Part shown: positions 23,869 to 33,018 of the stretch, piece by piece
Position numbering within the stretch: the first letter of the stretch is position 1
How the letters are laid out: every line of letters starts with the position of its first letter
DNA from: Nostoc sp. ATCC 43529
GTDB lineage: Bacteria > Cyanobacteriota > Cyanobacteriia > Cyanobacteriales > Nostocaceae
Length of the DNA stretch: 64,000 nucleotides
Direction: 5' to 3'
NCBI GenBank assembly: GCA_003326205.1
Contig: LWTK01000046.1
Span: forward strand, 310,001 to 374,000
Notes under the pieces: model-generated
What the model saw: only the letters and a program-made list of their open reading frames with translations
The model's database searches: none
What the model was told of the DNA's origin: nothing
Made by a program: the position numbers and the translations under genes

Positions 23869-25788
23869 ATGATACTTAAATTATTCAAAGCGTGGTTGAA
23901 AATCAACCCGCAAAAGTTTGCTAAAAATGGCAAAAACTACTTCTCATTGAAATGGCGATCGCGAAATTTACTGTTATTATCACTTGTGGTAATGCTGTCT
24001 ATTAGTATTAGCGCCACCGCCATCACTAGTTACAACTTTGTTAAAGGATTATTACTCGACAGTCTCAAGCAGCAAGCACTTTTAAAAGCAGAACAAGGCG
24101 AGGATGATATTGATAACTGGTTAGCGATTCGGAAGACAGAAATTAAGACTTTGGCAAATTCCGTTGTGGTGCGATCGCTTGATTGGTCATTAATGGAACC
24201 TTATTTACAATCTGAGTTAAAGCGGCTGCAAACGTTTTTGCTTATGGCCTTGGTTGCACCAGATGGTCTATTAATGAATACTCCAGGAGATCGTCTCGAT
24301 GTTCGAGACCGAGAATTTTTTCAGCGGAGTATAGCGGGTGAAACGGTAGCAGCCGATCCAATTATTGGACGCACAACCAAACAGTTACAGATTCAAATTA
24401 GTTCTCCAATTCCCGACAAAACAGGCACAAAACCAGCAGGTGTGTTAATGGGAGGAATTCCCATTAACCGAGTAATTGAGGTAGTCAGCAATTTACAGCA
24501 AGGCAAGGGTAGCTATGCCTTTGCGCTGAATTCCCAAGGAGTTCCCATCGCTCATCCCGATACGCGACTAATTGGTACACCCGAAAGAGCCGCCCAGAGT
24601 TTCCTCAACTCTCCCAATCCCCGGTTAGCTGAAATTGCCCAAAAAATGCTAGCTAAACGTACAAATATTGAATTAGCTCAACTAGATGGCAAATGGAACT
24701 ATGTTGCTTACATCCCGCTGAGAGAGGCAAATTGGTCGATCGCTTTGATTGTGCCACAAGAAAATATTGAATCCCCATTGCAAGCATTGAATATCTTGGC
24801 TACGGTTTTGGGAGGATTGCTGGTGGTTGGGTTGATTAGTGCATGGCGACAGTTGCAACTATATGAAGAGATTCGCGAACGTGCATTGATTTCCAGCCAC
24901 CAGGCGCAGCAACTCAGGAAAACCCTCAAAGAATTGCAAAATACCCAAGCTCAACTTATTCACACCGAAAAAATGTCTAGCTTGGGACAACTAGTTGCTG
25001 GGGTGGCACACGAAATCAATAATCCTGCCAATTTTATTCATGCTAACCTCAACCACGCCAGTGAATACACTGAAAGTATCCTCGATTTGCTCAAGCTTTA
25101 CGAACAAACCTATCCAAATCCGACACCAGAAATTGGCGAACTTGCACAAGACCTTGATATTGAGTTTCTAGCAGAAGATTTACCCAAGCTTATGACTTCA
25201 ATGCAAGTGGGAACCAAGCGCATTCGTCAAATTGTGCTGTCTTTGCGTAACTTCTCCCGCCTCGATGAAGCAGACATGAAAATGGTAGATATTCATGAAG
25301 GATTAGACAACACTCTGATGATTCTCAACCATCGCTTAACAGCCACAACCGAACGCCCAGAAATTCAAATTATTAAGAAATACGGCGATTTACCCCAAGT
25401 AGAATGTTATGCAGGGCAACTGAATCAGGTATTTATGAATGTTTTGGTGAATGCCATCGACGCACTAGAAGCAGCCACCGAAGAACGCAATTTTGAGACT
25501 GTTAAAACTAATCCTAATCATATTAGGATTCAAACCCAACTTGACAAGTTAACTCAAAACGCCATCGTTCAGATTTATGATAATGGTGTTGGAATGTGCG
25601 AAGAAGTCAAGCAACGGGTATTTGACCACATGTTTACTACTAAACCTGTAGGTCAAGGAATTGGATTAGGAATGGCGATCGCCTATCAAATTGTCGTAGA
25701 AAAACATGCAGGAAGTATTGAAGTTGATTCAACTCCAGGACGTGAGACAGAGTTTACCATCCGTATTCCTTTAACAAATAAAAAGTAA
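23869..25788 (+). CDS. Membrane sensor histidine kinase with dCache-like domain
   Basis: 639 residues. Transmembrane helix 1 spans about 32-55, a periplasmic dCache_1-like domain about 60-300 (DWSLMEPYLQ, DVRDREFFQRSIAGE, ISSPIPDKTG, GSYAFALNSQGVPIAHPD), and helix 2 about 305-326. A coiled linker follows, then HisKA with His381 in AHEINNPANF, and HATPase with NQVFMNVLVNAIDAL, DNGVGM and FTTKPVGQGIGLGM. No receiver domain is present, so it must pass phosphate to a partner elsewhere. Its catalytic half is very similar to the end of the preceding 1983-aa protein and to the 493-aa kinase at 51032, suggesting duplication of one module. Probably co-transcribed with the upstream gene. Confidence 0.92.
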   Translation: MILKLFKAWLKINPQKFAKNGKNYFSLKWRSRNLLLLSLVVMLSISISATAITSYNFVKGLLLDSLKQQALLKAEQGEDDIDNWLAIRKTEIKTLANSVVVRSLDWSLMEPYLQSELKRLQTFLLMALVAPDGLLMNTPGDRLDVRDREFFQRSIAGETVAADPIIGRTTKQLQIQISSPIPDKTGTKPAGVLMGGIPINRVIEVVSNLQQGKGSYAFALNSQGVPIAHPDTRLIGTPERAAQSFLNSPNPRLAEIAQKMLAKRTNIELAQLDGKWNYVAYIPLREANWSIALIVPQENIESPLQALNILATVLGGLLVVGLISAWRQLQLYEEIRERALISSHQAQQLRKTLKELQNTQAQLIHTEKMSSLGQLVAGVAHEINNPANFIHANLNHASEYTESILDLLKLYEQTYPNPTPEIGELAQDLDIEFLAEDLPKLMTSMQVGTKRIRQIVLSLRNFSRLDEADMKMVDIHEGLDNTLMILNHRLTATTERPEIQIIKKYGDLPQVECYAGQLNQVFMNVLVNAIDALEAATEERNFETVKTNPNHIRIQTQLDKLTQNAIVQIYDNGVGMCEEVKQRVFDHMFTTKPVGQGIGLGMAIAYQIVVEKHAGSIEVDSTPGRETEFTIRIPLTNKK

Positions 25789-25816
25789 ATATATTTTTGT
25801 GTTGACTGTTGACCGC

Positions 25817-25846
25817 TGACAGTTGAGTTTTAAGAGTCAACTGTCA
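25817..25846. repeat. Inverted repeat downstream of histidine kinase gene
   Basis: A perfect 10-bp stem TGACAGTTGA/TCAACTGTCA with a 10-nt loop lies 28 bp after the kinase stop. There is no T-run after it, so it is more likely a dispersed palindrome (GTTGACTGTTGAC repeats just before it) than a strong intrinsic terminator. Confidence 0.7.
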
Positions 25847-25913
25847 ACGAACCTCACAAGTGATTATGGAATTTAAATGTATTTTAGCTGAATTTTGTCA
25901 AAAGTTTTAAGTA

Positions 25914-26013
25914 GAAGGCAGGAGGCAGGAGGCAGGAGGCAGGAGGGAAAAGCCAGTTTTTATCGGGGTTTTAAACTTTTGTCTTTTACATTTAATTATG
26001 TCTACCTACTTAG
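25914..26013. repeat. GGCAGGA heptamer array plus conserved flank (empty MITE site)
   Basis: About four to five GGCAGGA heptamers are followed by AAAAGCCAGTTTTTAT, a TTTTAAACTTTTG stretch and TTTACATTTAATTATG. The same composite sequence recurs at 43992-44232, where a 137-bp element interrupts it exactly after TTTAC. Here TTTAC (25985-25989) is single and uninterrupted. Confidence 0.85.
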
Positions 26014-26050
26014 TCCCCTTTCGGGTAAGTGTGAGGAGAATTTGTTTACA

Positions 26051-26809
26051 CTAAGCTGAAATTGAGTTTTTAACTTGACCAAAACGGCGATCGCGTTTTT
26101 GGTAACTCAACAAAGCTTGATGAAATGCTTCTGTGTCAAAATCTGGCCAAAGAATATCAGTAAAATACATTTCTGTATAGGCCATTTGCCACAATAGAAA
26201 ATTACTCAATCGCATTTCACCGCTAGTACGAATCAGCAAATCTGGTTCGGGGGTATCTGCGGTGTAGAGGTGTTTTTGGATAAGGCTTTCATTCACTTGT
26301 TCTGCACTGAGTTCGCCCTGTTCTACTAGTTCGGCTACTTGACGACAGACTCTTGTAATTTCGTTGCGGCTACCGTAGTTTACTGCAACTGTAAAATGTA
26401 TTGCTTGATTGTTTAACGTTTCTGCCATTGAACGTTGCATTTCTATTTGCAGAGATTTAGGTAAAACTGATAAATCTCCAATAAATGAAATTCGCACTCC
26501 TTCTTGATACATCTGTGCTAATTCGCGGCGCAGTAATCGCTCAAACAAAAGCATCAGAAAATTTACTTCTTCAATGGGACGCTGCCAATTTTCTGTTGAG
26601 AAGGCGTAGGCTGTTAATGCTCTGATTCCCCAATGTTTGCAGCAACGCAATAATTCTTTGAGGGTTTTTGCTCCTTGGCGATGTCCGGCGATGCGGGGTA
26701 ATCCTCGCTTGGTTGCCCATCGGCCGTTACCATCCATGATGACGGCGATGTGGTGGGGTAGGTGTTGGGGGTTTAAGTCGGTGGGTAATTGTGATTTGTC
26801 ATTTGTCAT
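26051..26809 (-). CDS. uppS: Isoprenyl transferase (undecaprenyl diphosphate synthase family)
   Basis: 252 residues, cis-prenyltransferase family. The catalytic Asp26 lies in IMDGNGRWA. Other conserved blocks are GHRQGAKTL, YAFSTENWQRP, FTVAVNYGSRNEI and PEPDLLIRTSGEMRLSNFLLWQMAYTE, all intact. The enzyme condenses isopentenyl diphosphate onto farnesyl diphosphate to make the C55 lipid carrier for peptidoglycan and envelope glycans, at the inner membrane face. The first codons (MTNDKSQL) are encoded by a heptamer array, so the start region was remodelled by repeat DNA. The catalytic core begins about residue 20. Confidence 0.93.
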   Translation of the reverse strand: MTNDKSQLPTDLNPQHLPHHIAVIMDGNGRWATKRGLPRIAGHRQGAKTLKELLRCCKHWGIRALTAYAFSTENWQRPIEEVNFLMLLFERLLRRELAQMYQEGVRISFIGDLSVLPKSLQIEMQRSMAETLNNQAIHFTVAVNYGSRNEITRVCRQVAELVEQGELSAEQVNESLIQKHLYTADTPEPDLLIRTSGEMRLSNFLLWQMAYTEMYFTDILWPDFDTEAFHQALLSYQKRDRRFGQVKNSISA

Positions 26810-26912
26810 TTGTGATTTGTCCTTTGTGATTTGTTCTTTGTGATTTGTCCTTTGTGATTTGTCCTTTGTGATTTGTCATTTGTTATTTGTTAATGACTAA
26901 TGACCAATGACT
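26793..26912. repeat. Heptamer STRR (ATTTGTC/CTTTGTG family) spanning two genes
   Basis: Tandem heptamers of the form ATTTGTC, ATTTGTG and CTTTGTG run from inside the uppS start through the whole 73-bp gap to the end of the upstream ferritin-like gene, changing to AATGACT/AATGACC heptamers at 26890-26912. Both the first codons of uppS and the last codons of the neighbour (SLVINK) are repeat-derived. Confidence 0.88.
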
Positions 26913-27842
26913 AATTTCAAATAAAGTTTGTAGGTATTTTGGTGTGAGGGTGTTGTTCCAAGTCCACAAGCGATGCATTGTGTGGGTGAAGGTGAAGAGG
27001 AGGGTGGTTTTGTTGGTTAATGACCAGGCGTTCCAATTGAGGGTAGCCATCATCCGGCGGAGGGTACGGATGAGGTTGTTGCGTTGATAGTTTTGAGAGC
27101 GAGTTTTGATGAGGGTGCGCCCAATTCGCATTAGCCCTGTATCGGGGAAAGCCCAGACTCCAAAGCCCCAGAATTTGGTCATGTGGTTGATTTCGTCTTG
27201 TGCTAGTTCTTCGAGTACGTCGTAGAGTGCGCCTGTGGTGTGAGCCATTAGCCAAAGATAAAGGCAGGTTGCACCGTATTCTGTGGCAATGCGGTGTAAG
27301 CCGTGGCGATATAAATCTTCGTAAGGGTCATCTGTGGGGAGATAGCCTCGAACTGTGCGATGTTTGGCGGTAATTTTCTCGCCTGTTAGTTGGGTGTAAA
27401 CCTTAATTAATGCTGGTGTGTGCTGACGTTCTTCTTTTTCCCACAAACCAAGCTCTAAAAGGTTGTTATCTTGACTGACTGTTCCACCAACAAACCGCGC
27501 CATCTGAGGATGCAATTTGTCCAAATACTGGCGGCTGGTTTGGGTATAGCCACGAATGGGTGCTTCTGTATCCATTGCACCTATCAATATTGATAAAAAT
27601 ACTTCTGGTTCTATGCCGATAATTTGATTGCGGTTTATTGTTTGCCAGTCAATCAACTTCCAAGGACGCGGTTGGGGATTTTGAAACTGTAGCAGTAAAT
27701 CTTGCAAGCGATCGTGTAGTTTTTCGGCTGCGACATATCTATCTACGAGTAAACGAATGCGCTGCTGTGTTGGGAAATAGTGAGGACTGGGACAGCTTTT
27801 AGCTACTGAGTCTTCTGCAATGGGGCTGAGGGTGTGAAGCAT
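26883..27842 (-). CDS. Ferritin-like di-iron protein (acyl-ACP-desaturase-like)
   Basis: 319 residues, mostly helical. Two ExxH iron-binding motifs are visible: Glu138-Arg-Gln-His141 in EKEERQH and Glu217-Ile-Asn-His220 in AQDEINHMTKFWGFG. Additional acidic residues (Glu93 in DTEAPIRGYT and Glu188 in IATEYG) lie at spacing that fits a four-helix di-iron bundle. The family is close to soluble acyl-ACP desaturases, but substrate specificity in cyanobacteria is not established. No membrane segment. It lies upstream of uppS on the same strand with only repeat DNA between, so co-transcription is possible. The last residues are encoded by heptamer repeats. Confidence 0.78.
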   Translation of the reverse strand: MLHTLSPIAEDSVAKSCPSPHYFPTQQRIRLLVDRYVAAEKLHDRLQDLLLQFQNPQPRPWKLIDWQTINRNQIIGIEPEVFLSILIGAMDTEAPIRGYTQTSRQYLDKLHPQMARFVGGTVSQDNNLLELGLWEKEERQHTPALIKVYTQLTGEKITAKHRTVRGYLPTDDPYEDLYRHGLHRIATEYGATCLYLWLMAHTTGALYDVLEELAQDEINHMTKFWGFGVWAFPDTGLMRIGRTLIKTRSQNYQRNNLIRTLRRMMATLNWNAWSLTNKTTLLFTFTHTMHRLWTWNNTLTPKYLQTLFEISHWSLVINK

Positions 27843-27944
27843 AATTTTTATACTTTACTTTTTATCTCTTTGCCCAATAGCCTAAGCGATCGCACTTGCT
27901 TTTGTCAGTCGGCGAAAGTAGGCAGTTTTATCTGATGATGTTGC

Positions 27945-27965
27945 AAAAGTCGGGGAAAAAGTTGG
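27945..27965. repeat. Direct repeat flanking OLD-like gene, left copy
   Basis: AAAAGTCGGGGAAAAAGTTGG matches AAAAGTCGGGAAAAAAGTCGG at 30427-30447 at 19 of 21 positions. The two lie on either side of the OLD-like nuclease gene, about 2.48 kb apart, in the same orientation. Confidence 0.65.
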
Positions 27966-28039
27966 TTTTAGGTTATTCACAATACCAATATAAATGTACT
28001 ACAATAGCTAGTTAAGATTAATGCATCTACTAAAACCCT

Positions 28040-30271
28040 ATGAAATTGGAAACTGTCAATATAAAAAGATTTAGGAGCATTGAGAATACTGAACTCGGTA
28101 ATTGTGGTGATTTTAATGTTCTTATTGGCAAAAATAATACTGGCAAATCAAGTATATTATTAGCTATTAATGCTTTTTTTGAATGTATAAAAAATGGAAA
28201 TGTTGTCAATTTAAACCCAAAATTTGGCCAATCAATTGATTTTTTCAAGGGGCAAACGAATTTACCTATAGAAATAAATCTTACTTTCTCACTAATGCCG
28301 TCTGATATAGATACTTTGACGCAAGATATTGTTAAAGAAGCGCCACAAATGAAAAATGCTGTTCTTGGGATTGATCTATCTCTAAGAATATCAATAACTG
28401 TTGCTATTATGCCCCTACCAGATTCTTTTAGTTTTGTTAAAAAAATTTCTCTCGTCAATCCTGCAAACTTTTGTTCTACTTCTGATAATAACGAAAACAT
28501 CATTTTTAGTGTAAGTGAAGAATCTGCTGTAGAGTTATTTAATAAATTCCTACGCTCAAAAGAATATAACAAAAAAGCAGATGCTCTCTTATCTGTAAAG
28601 TTAGATACTGATGATTTTGTAAAATTGCAAAAACCTGATAACCGAGAATTCAAAAGATTTTTAACCTATCGTTTAAATAGACCTAATTCATCTGAGTTCA
28701 GTAATGAACTTGTAGAAATTATTACAGATATTGCTGAGGGATCAAGTTCATATGAAGATTTACAAAAATCAATTAAAAAAATAGCTTCAAGCATGAGAGA
28801 AGAAGCAGAAGCTACTGAGATTCAACCTTTAAAAATTAAGGTAGGCACATTTGCTGGTGAAGAATCATCTATTCCTGATTATATTCAAAATCTTTTAAAA
28901 AAAATATGTACTAATAAAGTTCTTTATCTTACAGAAAGACGTAAGCAAATAGGTAAACAAGAAGCAGAAAAACTACTTGAGTTAAAAGTGACAAGAGGTG
29001 GAACAAAAATTCTACAGAGTATTCAAGAAACTGTATCTGCATTGTTAGGGGTACGTATAGATGCTTTTCAAACTATTTCATCATTAGGCAATCAAACATC
29101 TGCTGAAATGGATGTTGATGATTTTTTAGTAGAAGTAAATGGTTCAGGAATTAAAGAAGCCTTAAGATTAGTTCTAGATGTTGAATTTGAAATACCTAAT
29201 ATTCTTTTAGTTGAAGAGCCAGAAATACACTTACATCCAGGTCTGGAAACAACTATCATGCGTTATTTAAAACGTATTAGCTGCAACTGCCAAGTATTTT
29301 TAACGACTCATTCAACTAACTTTCTGGATACTGGAGAAATGAAAAATGTTTATTTAGTTTCTAAACCCAATTCAACTCAAATACGACAGTTAGATATTGA
29401 AGAAGCAGAAGCAGAAATTCCACAAGAACTTGGCATACGCTTAAGTTCTCTATTCATGTTTGATCGTCTCATTTTTGTAGAAGGTCAATCTGATGAAGAT
29501 ATAATTCGTGAGTGGGCATCAATATTGGGAATTAATCTAAGTCAAGCAAACGTAGGATTTATTCATATGGGTGGTGCGCGTAACTTCGCACATTTTGCAA
29601 CAGAAGCAACTTTATCTTTCTTAACAAAACGACAAATTCAAATGTGGTTTCTTATAGATCGGGATGAAAAAGAAGATTATGAAGTTTCTAATTTGCAAAA
29701 AATACTAGGACAAAAAGCTACTGTAAAAGTTCTACAGAGAAGGGAAATAGAAAACTATTTAATATGTCCGCGAGTAATAAGAGAGTTTATAGAATTTAAG
29801 AGAAAGTCTTCTGGAACAAATACAGAGCCAATACCATCAGAGTTAGAAATTAAGGAAAAAATAGAAGAGTGTGCCGATCAACTCAAGCAGTTTACTATAA
29901 ATAAACGAGTATTTAAAATTGCCTGTAAGCCAATATATCCAAATACTAAAGGATTATTCAATGAAGTGGTACAAGGAGAGGATATATTTGTTAACAAAGT
30001 TATTGAGGAAATTCAGCAAATAATAGGACAGCTAGAAGCAGATAAAGATAGATTAGAAACTCTCTATAAAGAAAAATTAGAAGAAGTAAATAGGGTTTGG
30101 CAATATAGCAAGTTGAATTTAGTTCCTGGTGATCTTCTGCTTGACATGGTATGTCAAGCATATAAAATTCGGTTTAAGAAAGAGAGAGATGGCTCTAAAT
30201 TAGCTACATTAATGACAAAGAATGAAATATGTCAAGAAATCATAGATATTATTCAAGAATTTGGTAGCTAA
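28040..30271 (+). CDS. OLD-like ATP-dependent endonuclease (AAA ATPase + TOPRIM)
   Basis: 743 residues. The N-terminal SMC/RecF-like ATPase begins KLETVNIKRFRSIE with Walker A GKNNTGKS (30-37); Walker B is VEEPEIHLHP (391-400), followed by FLTTHSTNF. A C-terminal TOPRIM nuclease has FVEGQSDED (Glu481) and IDRDEKED (Asp540, Asp542), followed by REIENYLI. OLD-family proteins (P2 Old, GajA, retron and PARIS-type effectors) act in anti-phage defence. No UvrD-like (GajB) or PARIS-like partner is adjacent, but a STAND NTPase follows. The AT content is higher than in neighbouring genes, which suggests horizontal acquisition. Intact and full length. Confidence 0.88.
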   Translation: MKLETVNIKRFRSIENTELGNCGDFNVLIGKNNTGKSSILLAINAFFECIKNGNVVNLNPKFGQSIDFFKGQTNLPIEINLTFSLMPSDIDTLTQDIVKEAPQMKNAVLGIDLSLRISITVAIMPLPDSFSFVKKISLVNPANFCSTSDNNENIIFSVSEESAVELFNKFLRSKEYNKKADALLSVKLDTDDFVKLQKPDNREFKRFLTYRLNRPNSSEFSNELVEIITDIAEGSSSYEDLQKSIKKIASSMREEAEATEIQPLKIKVGTFAGEESSIPDYIQNLLKKICTNKVLYLTERRKQIGKQEAEKLLELKVTRGGTKILQSIQETVSALLGVRIDAFQTISSLGNQTSAEMDVDDFLVEVNGSGIKEALRLVLDVEFEIPNILLVEEPEIHLHPGLETTIMRYLKRISCNCQVFLTTHSTNFLDTGEMKNVYLVSKPNSTQIRQLDIEEAEAEIPQELGIRLSSLFMFDRLIFVEGQSDEDIIREWASILGINLSQANVGFIHMGGARNFAHFATEATLSFLTKRQIQMWFLIDRDEKEDYEVSNLQKILGQKATVKVLQRREIENYLICPRVIREFIEFKRKSSGTNTEPIPSELEIKEKIEECADQLKQFTINKRVFKIACKPIYPNTKGLFNEVVQGEDIFVNKVIEEIQQIIGQLEADKDRLETLYKEKLEEVNRVWQYSKLNLVPGDLLLDMVCQAYKIRFKKERDGSKLATLMTKNEICQEIIDIIQEFGS

Positions 30272-30426
30272 AGGTTACCTTTATCCGGTTTTTAGCACAA
30301 TATATAGTGATTAGGAATTGGGGAAATATAAGTTAAAAGACCTTGACATGCTCGTTCCGATTAATTATTTTCATTCGATACAACTAACTGATGTTAGTAA
30401 AGTTACTCATTTTACAGGACTATCGG

Positions 30427-30447
30427 AAAAGTCGGGAAAAAAGTCGG
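30427..30447. repeat. Direct repeat flanking OLD-like gene, right copy
   Basis: Right copy of the 21-bp direct repeat (19/21 identity to 27945-27965). It contains an internal AAGTCGG duplication. It lies in the 267-bp gap before the STAND NTPase gene. No convincing small gene occurs in that gap. Confidence 0.65.
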
Positions 30448-30538
30448 ATTTACAAAATCTTATCCGAAAATTTGAAAAGCATAACTGTAGAGTGATTTAT
30501 AGTTGTCTCTAAAGTCTGAACTATCCTAGTTGTTACAA

Positions 30539-32908
30539 ATGGACGCCCAAGCAGCATTAGCATGGTTAGACACCATAGTTCCTGCTCAAACCGGGGAACG
30601 GTTGAGCGATTTGCAAAAAGTTATTCTTGGGCAAGTTTGGTTGGGTAGGAAATACTTGGATATCGCTCGTGCTTACGGTTGTACGGAAGGACATGCTAAG
30701 GATGCTGGTTCTCAGTTATGGAAGTTGCTCTCTAAGGTGCTGCGCCAGAAGATTACTAAAAGTAATTGTCGCGCTACTTTGGAACGGGTTCTGAGAAAAA
30801 GTAATACGATATCCAGTCTGATTGATTACTCCAGAACGCCACACGCCGCCCCAAAATTAGAGGATAGCAATTTTATTGGACGAACAGAAGCGATCGCTCA
30901 GCTGAATACTTTGGTAAATCAAGGCTCGAAGGTCATTGTTATTCAAGGTGAAGGCGGTTTAGGCAAAACTACTCTGGCGCAACAATATCTCCAAACCCAG
31001 GATTTTGAGTTGGTTTTGGAACTACTGATGGCGAAGGAAACGCAAAACATCACTCCTGCCGAACGAGTTGTCGAGGAATGGCTCAAACAAGATTTTAATG
31101 AAGAACCTGGGGTTGAATTTGGTGTCAGCTTGGCACGACTCAAGCGCCAACTCCACAATCAGCGCATTGGGGTGTTAATTGACAATCTCGAACCTGCATT
31201 AGATGGAAAAGGTGGGTTGATTGCTTCGCACCGCAACTATGTAGAGCTATTACGGATTTTAGCTGATGCTAGGGTGCAATCTGTGACTCTAATTACTAGC
31301 CGCGATCGCTTTTGTGAACCTGGGCTAAATGTCAGTCACTATCGGCTTCCTGGCTTGGATAAAAGTGCATGGCAACAGTTTTTTAGCAACCGAGGATTAG
31401 CCATAGATTCACCAACTTTAGAAATCATGCATCGCACTTATGGCGGGAATGCTAAAGCAATGGGAATTCTCTGTGGTTCTATTCAAGAGGATTTTGATGG
31501 CGATATGGCTGCTTATTGGCAAGAAAATCATGCCGATCCTCTCGCAGCAACCGATTTAAAAAATTTAGCAGTTAGTCAAATTAATCGTTTACAAAATCTC
31601 GACCCCCAAGCCTATCGCTTACTTTGCCGTTTGGGATGTTATCGCTATCAAGATATACCTAGTATCCCATCTCAAGGTTTATTTTGTTTGCTTTGGGATG
31701 TTCCACCTGACCAACATCGCCAAATTATTACTTCCTTAAGAAATCGGTCTTTGATAGAGTGCGATAAAGGAAAATATTGGCTGCATCCTGTGATTCAAAA
31801 AGAAGCGATCGCTCGTTTGCGCCCCAGCGATGAATGGGAAATTACCAACCACAAAGCCGCTGATTTTTGGACGGCTAGTGTTACACAAATTGAAAGTTTT
31901 AAAGATGCTTTGCAAGCTTTAGAAGCATATTATCACTACATCGAAATTCAGGAATTTGAGTTGGCAGGTAAGGTTATTCTCAAAAGCCGAAATAATCAAT
32001 GGCAACAATTTTTACCTCTTGGTAGTACGCTGTATCGTATGGGTTTAATTCAACCTATACTGACCGCAATTAATCAAGTTGTTAACAATCTGGATAATCA
32101 CCAAAATCTCAGCGAACTTTACAATATATTAGGCGATTTCTACTGGATAACAGGTAAAATTAGTCAGGCGATCGCCTGTCAAGAAAAAACAATTACTTTA
32201 GCAACCCAAGCACTCAAATCTCTTGTACCTCAGCCAGAAAATAAACATACAGTTTACTATTTAAGAATGCTTGAGGTAGATTCTTTACTAAGTATTGGGC
32301 TTTATCAAATAGATTTGTGGGAATTAGAAGCAGCTGCACAGTTATTTCAACAAGTGATTTACCTAGCTCAAAATACCAAACATCATCGCTGGGCAGAAAA
32401 AGCTTCAGTGTGTTTAGCTTTAGTATATTCCTATTTAGGTTTGCGTGATGCTTCATATGAATTAGCAGATGTAGCTTATCAAAATATCACAAATCCAAAA
32501 CTGGTAGAACAGACTGGAAGGTTTGCTTATTTCATCCAAATTTTGGGTCAAACCTACGTCAATTTAGGAGAATTTGACCGAGCAAATGAAATGTTCAACG
32601 AAGCTTTGACTTTTGCTGAAGAAAGCCACTATATGCAGGTAAAAGCCAAAACGCTCAATGGTTTCGCAGAAATCCATCGACACCAAGCAGATTTTGAATT
32701 AGCTCTTGCTAATCATACAGAAGCAATCGAACTTTTGGAAAAAATCGGTGCTAAATGTGACTTGGCTGAAGCTTATTTTCAATTGGGTTTAACTTATCAA
32801 AAAATGGCCAATCCTGATGACAGTCAAATGAATTTTCGTCAAGCAATTCAGTTATTTACTGAAATTAAAGCTCCGAAGCAAATTCAAAGAATTCACAATT
32901 CAAAATGA
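30539..32908 (+). CDS. STAND/NB-ARC-like NTPase with N-terminal HTH and TPR-like repeats
   Basis: 789 residues from the ATG at 30539; a TTG three codons upstream is less likely because the family begins at MD. Residues about 1-95 form the small helical DNA-binding-like domain seen at the start of cyanobacterial vMAP/NB-ARC proteins (LSDLQKVILGQVWLG.KYLDIARAYG). The NTPase has Walker A GEGGLGKT (137-144), Walker B VLIDNLEP (Asp215) and TSRDR as sensor region. A winged-helix stretch and TPR-like helical repeats (about 430-789) follow. STAND proteins act as ligand-triggered switches, often in immunity. No effector domain is visible. It follows the OLD-like gene on the same strand. Confidence 0.85.
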   Translation: MDAQAALAWLDTIVPAQTGERLSDLQKVILGQVWLGRKYLDIARAYGCTEGHAKDAGSQLWKLLSKVLRQKITKSNCRATLERVLRKSNTISSLIDYSRTPHAAPKLEDSNFIGRTEAIAQLNTLVNQGSKVIVIQGEGGLGKTTLAQQYLQTQDFELVLELLMAKETQNITPAERVVEEWLKQDFNEEPGVEFGVSLARLKRQLHNQRIGVLIDNLEPALDGKGGLIASHRNYVELLRILADARVQSVTLITSRDRFCEPGLNVSHYRLPGLDKSAWQQFFSNRGLAIDSPTLEIMHRTYGGNAKAMGILCGSIQEDFDGDMAAYWQENHADPLAATDLKNLAVSQINRLQNLDPQAYRLLCRLGCYRYQDIPSIPSQGLFCLLWDVPPDQHRQIITSLRNRSLIECDKGKYWLHPVIQKEAIARLRPSDEWEITNHKAADFWTASVTQIESFKDALQALEAYYHYIEIQEFELAGKVILKSRNNQWQQFLPLGSTLYRMGLIQPILTAINQVVNNLDNHQNLSELYNILGDFYWITGKISQAIACQEKTITLATQALKSLVPQPENKHTVYYLRMLEVDSLLSIGLYQIDLWELEAAAQLFQQVIYLAQNTKHHRWAEKASVCLALVYSYLGLRDASYELADVAYQNITNPKLVEQTGRFAYFIQILGQTYVNLGEFDRANEMFNEALTFAEESHYMQVKAKTLNGFAEIHRHQADFELALANHTEAIELLEKIGAKCDLAEAYFQLGLTYQKMANPDDSQMNFRQAIQLFTEIKAPKQIQRIHNSK

Positions 32909-33018
32909 TTGCAAAATCAAGTAGGTTAGCACATCTTTGCTATCCTAATCGGTTAGCTCATTCAAATGAAAATCACGATATTAGATTTTCGTATCAAAAT
33001 CTTCTGAATTCTGGATTC

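Noticed and set aside
25817..25846. Stem-loop after the histidine kinase as an intrinsic terminator
   Set aside because: There is no T-run on either side and adjacent GTTGACTGTTGAC repeats point to a dispersed palindrome.
28030..28653. A 207-codon minus-strand frame opposite the OLD-like gene
   Set aside because: It lies wholly antisense to a gene with clear ATPase motifs and has no recognisable domains.
27945..30447. Direct repeats around the OLD-like gene as phage attachment sites
   Set aside because: No integrase, no tRNA and no other phage gene nearby. The repeats are kept only as an observation.
30318..30512. A 64-codon frame between the OLD-like and STAND genes
   Set aside because: It needs a TTG start without a Shine-Dalgarno and overlaps the AAGTCGG repeat; no recognisable family.
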